Positions 6,944 through 8,803 of a stretch of 8,803 nt of DNA are shown piece after piece. The position numbers and the translations under genes are program-made. Within the stretch, counting starts at the first letter, position 1. Each line of letters opens with the position of its first letter. The notes beneath the pieces are model-generated. The model did not search any database. It worked only from the letters and a program-made list of their open reading frames with translations, and was not told where the DNA came from. The stretch lies in NCBI GenBank assembly GCA_030950835.1, contig JAUZQU010000105.1, forward strand, positions 1 to 8,803. Reading direction: 5' to 3'. This stretch comes from Mariprofundaceae bacterium. GTDB lineage: Bacteria; Pseudomonadota; Zetaproteobacteria; Mariprofundales; Mariprofundaceae.

Positions 6944-6966
6944 CAAATTTTGCATGGGCATAAAGT
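6940..6966 (+). promoter_or_regulatory. Weak candidate promoter for the rpiA leader
   Basis: A TTTACA -35-like hexamer (6940-6945) is followed after 15 bp by TAAAGT (6961-6966), a four-of-six match to the -10 consensus. The spacer is shorter than the preferred 17 bp, so the assignment is tentative. Transcription from here would start just ahead of the hairpins at 6978-7016 and give an rpiA leader of about 160 nt. Confidence 0.25.
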
Positions 6967-6977
6967 TATCCATGAGC

Positions 6978-7016
6978 TCTCTTGAAGGCAAGTCTTTCAA
7001 GAGACCTTGGTTTTTT
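6978..7016 (+). promoter_or_regulatory. Candidate transcription attenuator in the rpiA leader
   Basis: Two mutually exclusive hairpins are visible. Hairpin A is a perfect 9-bp stem, TCTCTTGAA (6978-6986) with TTCAAGAGA (6996-7004). Hairpin B pairs CAAGTCT (6989-6995) with AGAC plus TTG (7002-7005 and 7007-7009) with one bulged base. It runs into G and then six T residues (7011-7016), like an intrinsic terminator. No plus-strand gene lies upstream to be terminated, so an attenuator or a short RNA is more likely than an end-of-operon terminator. The region matches no riboswitch class I recognise. The alternative reading is one imperfect terminator made by hairpin A with a 6-nt gap before the T-run. 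Confidence 0.35.
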
Positions 7017-7028
7017 ACACCTTGGAGG

Positions 7029-7052
7029 ATAGCCTTTTTTTTCGTAGGCTAT
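7029..7052 (+). promoter_or_regulatory. Second hairpin with internal T8 run in the rpiA leader
   Basis: ATAGCCT (7029-7035) pairs perfectly with AGGCTAT (7046-7052), enclosing a 10-nt loop; the T8 run spans 7035-7042. The T-run is inside the hairpin rather than after it, so this is not a classical terminator. It could be a further structural element of the leader described at 6978-7016. Confidence 0.25.
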
Positions 7053-7120
7053 GCCACTTGAGATGAGGGATTTGGTTGTTAAAGACGGGTGCTGAGTTAA
7101 TTGGCGATGATGTAAGAAAT

Positions 7121-7125
7121 GGGAG
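7121..7125 (+). promoter_or_regulatory. Shine-Dalgarno deciding the rpiA start
   Basis: GGGAG lies 7 nt before the ATG at 7133 and 10 nt before the ATG at 7136. It supports one of these as the start instead of the TTG at 7076, which would add 19 residues not typical of RpiA. Confidence 0.7.
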
Positions 7126-7132
7126 ATGGACG

Positions 7133-7804
7133 ATGATGACACAAGATCAAATGAAGGAAAAAGTGGCAGAGGCAGCATTGGCTTATGTAGTTAAGGGTTC
7201 GATTGTGGGTGTGGGCACGGGTTCAACTGCCAACAAGTTCATTGATGCTTTGGCAACCATGAAAGATGATATTCAAGGTGCGGTAGCCAGCTCTGAAGCC
7301 ACTGCCGAAGGGTTGAAAAAACATGGCATCCCAGTTTTTGAGTTGAATGAAGCTTTGGAGAAAGTGGGCAAACTTTCGGTGTATATTGATGGGGCAGATG
7401 AGTTTGATGGCGGCAAAAACCTGACTAAGGGTGGCGGTGGTGCTTTAACACGCGAGAAAATTGTCGCGGCGGGCTCTGAAAAGTTTATCTGTATTGTGGA
7501 TGAAAGTAAAAAGGTGGACATGTTGGGTGCGTTTCCTTTGCCGATTGAGGTGATTCCTATGGCGCGTGCGCTGGTGATGGCTGAGGCGAGTAAACATGGG
7601 GGGGAACCTGAAGTGAGGGCTGGTTTTACTACAGATAATGGGAATATTATTATTGATGTGCATGGTCTACAGATTGCGGATGCGCCTGCATTTGAAGCAG
7701 CGTTGAATCATGTGCCAGGGGTAGTGACCAATGGTATTTTCTCCTTTCAAGGCGCGGATGTGATTCTGATGGGTACGCAAGATGGCGTGGTGGTGATTGA
7801 TTAA
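7133..7804 (+). CDS. rpiA: Ribose-5-phosphate isomerase A
   Basis: RpiA interconverts ribose 5-phosphate and ribulose 5-phosphate in the non-oxidative pentose phosphate pathway. From the ATG at 7133 the product is 223 aa, close to the 219 aa of E. coli RpiA. The phosphate-binding loop GVGTGSTANKF is at 26-36. The catalytic aspartate motif YIDGADEFD (84-92) supplies D86 and D89. KGGGGALTREKI (99-110) contains K99 and the proposed catalytic base E108. The C-terminal half has the expected PIEVIPMA and GIFSFQGADVILMG stretches. These residues sit at a constant offset of five from those I recall for E. coli, so the enzyme should be active. It is transcribed divergently from the kinase after a structured leader. 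It is followed after 31 bp, without a clear terminator, by a sensor gene that may be cotranscribed. Confidence 0.96.
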   Translation: MMTQDQMKEKVAEAALAYVVKGSIVGVGTGSTANKFIDALATMKDDIQGAVASSEATAEGLKKHGIPVFELNEALEKVGKLSVYIDGADEFDGGKNLTKGGGGALTREKIVAAGSEKFICIVDESKKVDMLGAFPLPIEVIPMARALVMAEASKHGGEPEVRAGFTTDNGNIIIDVHGLQIADAPAFEAALNHVPGVVTNGIFSFQGADVILMGTQDGVVVID

Positions 7805-7835
7805 TTCAAGGGTTATTCGAGATTAGTCGAAGAGC

Positions 7836-8803
7836 ATGTTAAAAAAGACAGAACAGACACGTTTACTGGCTACGCCGCTTCTGGCGGTGCTGGTTTGCGT
7901 GTCGGTGTTGGTGGCAGGTTTGTCATGGCAGGTGTTGAACCATATTCAAGGTAAAACCCAAGAGAGTGTGACCAATGTATTGCGGGCATCCTTATTGCAT
8001 ACCCATGATGAAATCACCGCTTGGGTGTTGGGCAGGCAAGAAGATGCACGATCTTGGGGTGAATCGGCGGCTTTGCGTGAAAAAACACAGCAATTGATGG
8101 ATTTGATGCCTGAAAAGCGTCCTTTAAGCCCTGTTCAAGATGAAATATGGACTTTATTGGCACCTATGGTGGATAGATTGGGTTATCGTGGCGTGACGAT
8201 AGTCAACTCGCATCAGCGTGTGGTGTCTTCGTTGGAAGCGCACCAAATTGGCATGTTGCACCCTATAAGCGGGCAAAATGGTGCTTTGGACAAGGTGTTT
8301 CAGGGGCAAAGTCTGATGGCTAACCCGCTGCATGTGGGCGAGCTTTGGTCCACAACATACCAGCAGACCATGTTTGTGGCAGCGCCTATGCGTGATGATG
8401 AAGGCGGCATGATGGTGGCAGTCATTTTTGAAATTGATCCTGCAGGTGAGTTTAGTGACATCGCAGCACATGGACGCATTGGCAAGACGGGTGAAACTTG
8501 GTTTTTTGATGCACAGGGTTGGTTATTATCCAAAAGTCGTTTTGAAGAAGCTTTGAGACAACAGTCTTTGCTGAAAGAAAATCAATCATCATTGTTGGGC
8601 ATTCAAACTGCGTTAACTAAAGAAAAGGTTGCAGGAACGGCATCTGAAACACTATATATAGATAGTAATTATTTAGTCAAGCAGGTTGCTGCGGTGCGTC
8701 TATGGGATGATGTTTTAAATTTTGGCTTGATGACCAGCATTGAAGTGGATGAAGCTTTTGAGCCGTTTTACCGTACGCAAAACCTTGTTTTGGCTTCGGT
8801 GGC
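7836..8803 (+). CDS. Membrane sensor protein with Cache-like periplasmic domain, 3' end beyond the window
   Basis: An open frame starts at the ATG at 7836 and runs without a stop to the window edge, giving 322 visible residues. An in-frame TAG at 7824-7826 shows that no upstream start exists. A membrane helix at about residues 11-33 (LATPLLAVLVCVSVLVAGL) is followed by an extracytoplasmic region of about 280 residues. Within it, VAAPMRDDEGGMMVAVIFEID (181-201) and GRIGKTGETWFFDAQGWLLSKSRF (213-236) have the look of a dCache second lobe, where a Gly-rich strand and an R-F pair line the ligand pocket. The last residues, RTQNLVLASV, appear to begin the second membrane helix. The cytoplasmic output domain is not visible, so it could be a histidine kinase, diguanylate cyclase, chemoreceptor or phosphatase. 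The Shine-Dalgarno is poor: GAAGAG ends only one base before the ATG. Confidence 0.8.
   Translation, partial: MLKKTEQTRLLATPLLAVLVCVSVLVAGLSWQVLNHIQGKTQESVTNVLRASLLHTHDEITAWVLGRQEDARSWGESAALREKTQQLMDLMPEKRPLSPVQDEIWTLLAPMVDRLGYRGVTIVNSHQRVVSSLEAHQIGMLHPISGQNGALDKVFQGQSLMANPLHVGELWSTTYQQTMFVAAPMRDDEGGMMVAVIFEIDPAGEFSDIAAHGRIGKTGETWFFDAQGWLLSKSRFEEALRQQSLLKENQSSLLGIQTALTKEKVAGTASETLYIDSNYLVKQVAAVRLWDDVLNFGLMTSIEVDEAFEPFYRTQNLVLASV

Noticed and set aside
7051..7095. 14-codon open frame in the rpiA leader
   Set aside because: No Shine-Dalgarno at usable spacing and no recognisable peptide; kept only as a side note to the leader hairpin.
7076..7132. TTG start adding 19 residues to RpiA
   Set aside because: No ribosome binding site precedes it, and the ATGs at 7133/7136 follow a GGGAG at good distance and give the normal family length.
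7085..7135. TPP riboswitch-like GGTGCTGAG sequence before rpiA
   Set aside because: Only a few bases resemble the CUGAGA region; the other conserved parts of the TPP fold are missing.
7816..7831. Small hairpin TTCGA/TCGAA between rpiA and the sensor gene as a terminator
   Set aside because: The stem is only 5 bp and no T-run follows; at most it partly masks the sensor's ribosome binding site.
8154..8533. Minus-strand open frames at the right end
   Set aside because: They are antisense shadows of the clearly coding plus-strand sensor frame; their sequence is Cys/His-rich low-quality protein with no recognisable domain.
1..8803. Search for tRNA or rRNA genes, CRISPR arrays, insertion sequences, attachment sites, toxin-antitoxin pairs or phage genes
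   Set aside because: None could be supported; the window is filled with conserved chromosomal genes and short gaps.

Overview
The window looks like ordinary chromosomal DNA from a Gram-negative proteobacterium. The evidence is a conserved rplM-rpsI-argC gene order followed by a membrane-anchored coiled-coil protein and a bactofilin. To my knowledge this arrangement is typical of Betaproteobacteria and some neighbouring lineages, including possibly Zetaproteobacteria. Base composition is moderate to slightly AT-rich, and Shine-Dalgarno usage is mixed: strong for rplM, bactofilin and rpiA, weak for others. I cannot name the genus from sequence alone.

Minus strand, read right to left from 6844 to 17. 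First is a CckA-like hybrid histidine kinase (TM-PAS-PAS-HisKA-HATPase-REC). A leader of about 175 bp follows, then the ribosomal protein pair rplM (L13) and rpsI (S9), closed by a clear intrinsic terminator at 3722-3749. A second tightly packed run follows: argC (arginine biosynthesis), a DUF6776-like membrane coiled-coil protein, a bactofilin, a gamma-class carbonic anhydrase-like protein, and a short-form Ppx/GppA phosphatase. Gaps in this run are 1-12 nt, with one 50-nt overlap, so it is probably one operon.

Plus strand, from about 6900 to the right edge. A divergent intergenic region of roughly 290 bp separates the kinase from rpiA (ribose-5-phosphate isomerase A). It holds an inverted repeat, possible back-to-back promoters, and two overlapping hairpins next to U-tracts that look like a candidate attenuator in the rpiA leader. 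After rpiA, 31 bp downstream, begins a membrane-bound sensor protein with a Cache-like periplasmic domain, cut off by the window edge just before its expected second membrane helix.

Most genes here are housekeeping, and I see no phage, insertion sequence, CRISPR array, toxin-antitoxin pair or defence island. The points most worth checking are the rpiA leader structure and the translationally coupled pair of coiled-coil membrane protein and bactofilin.
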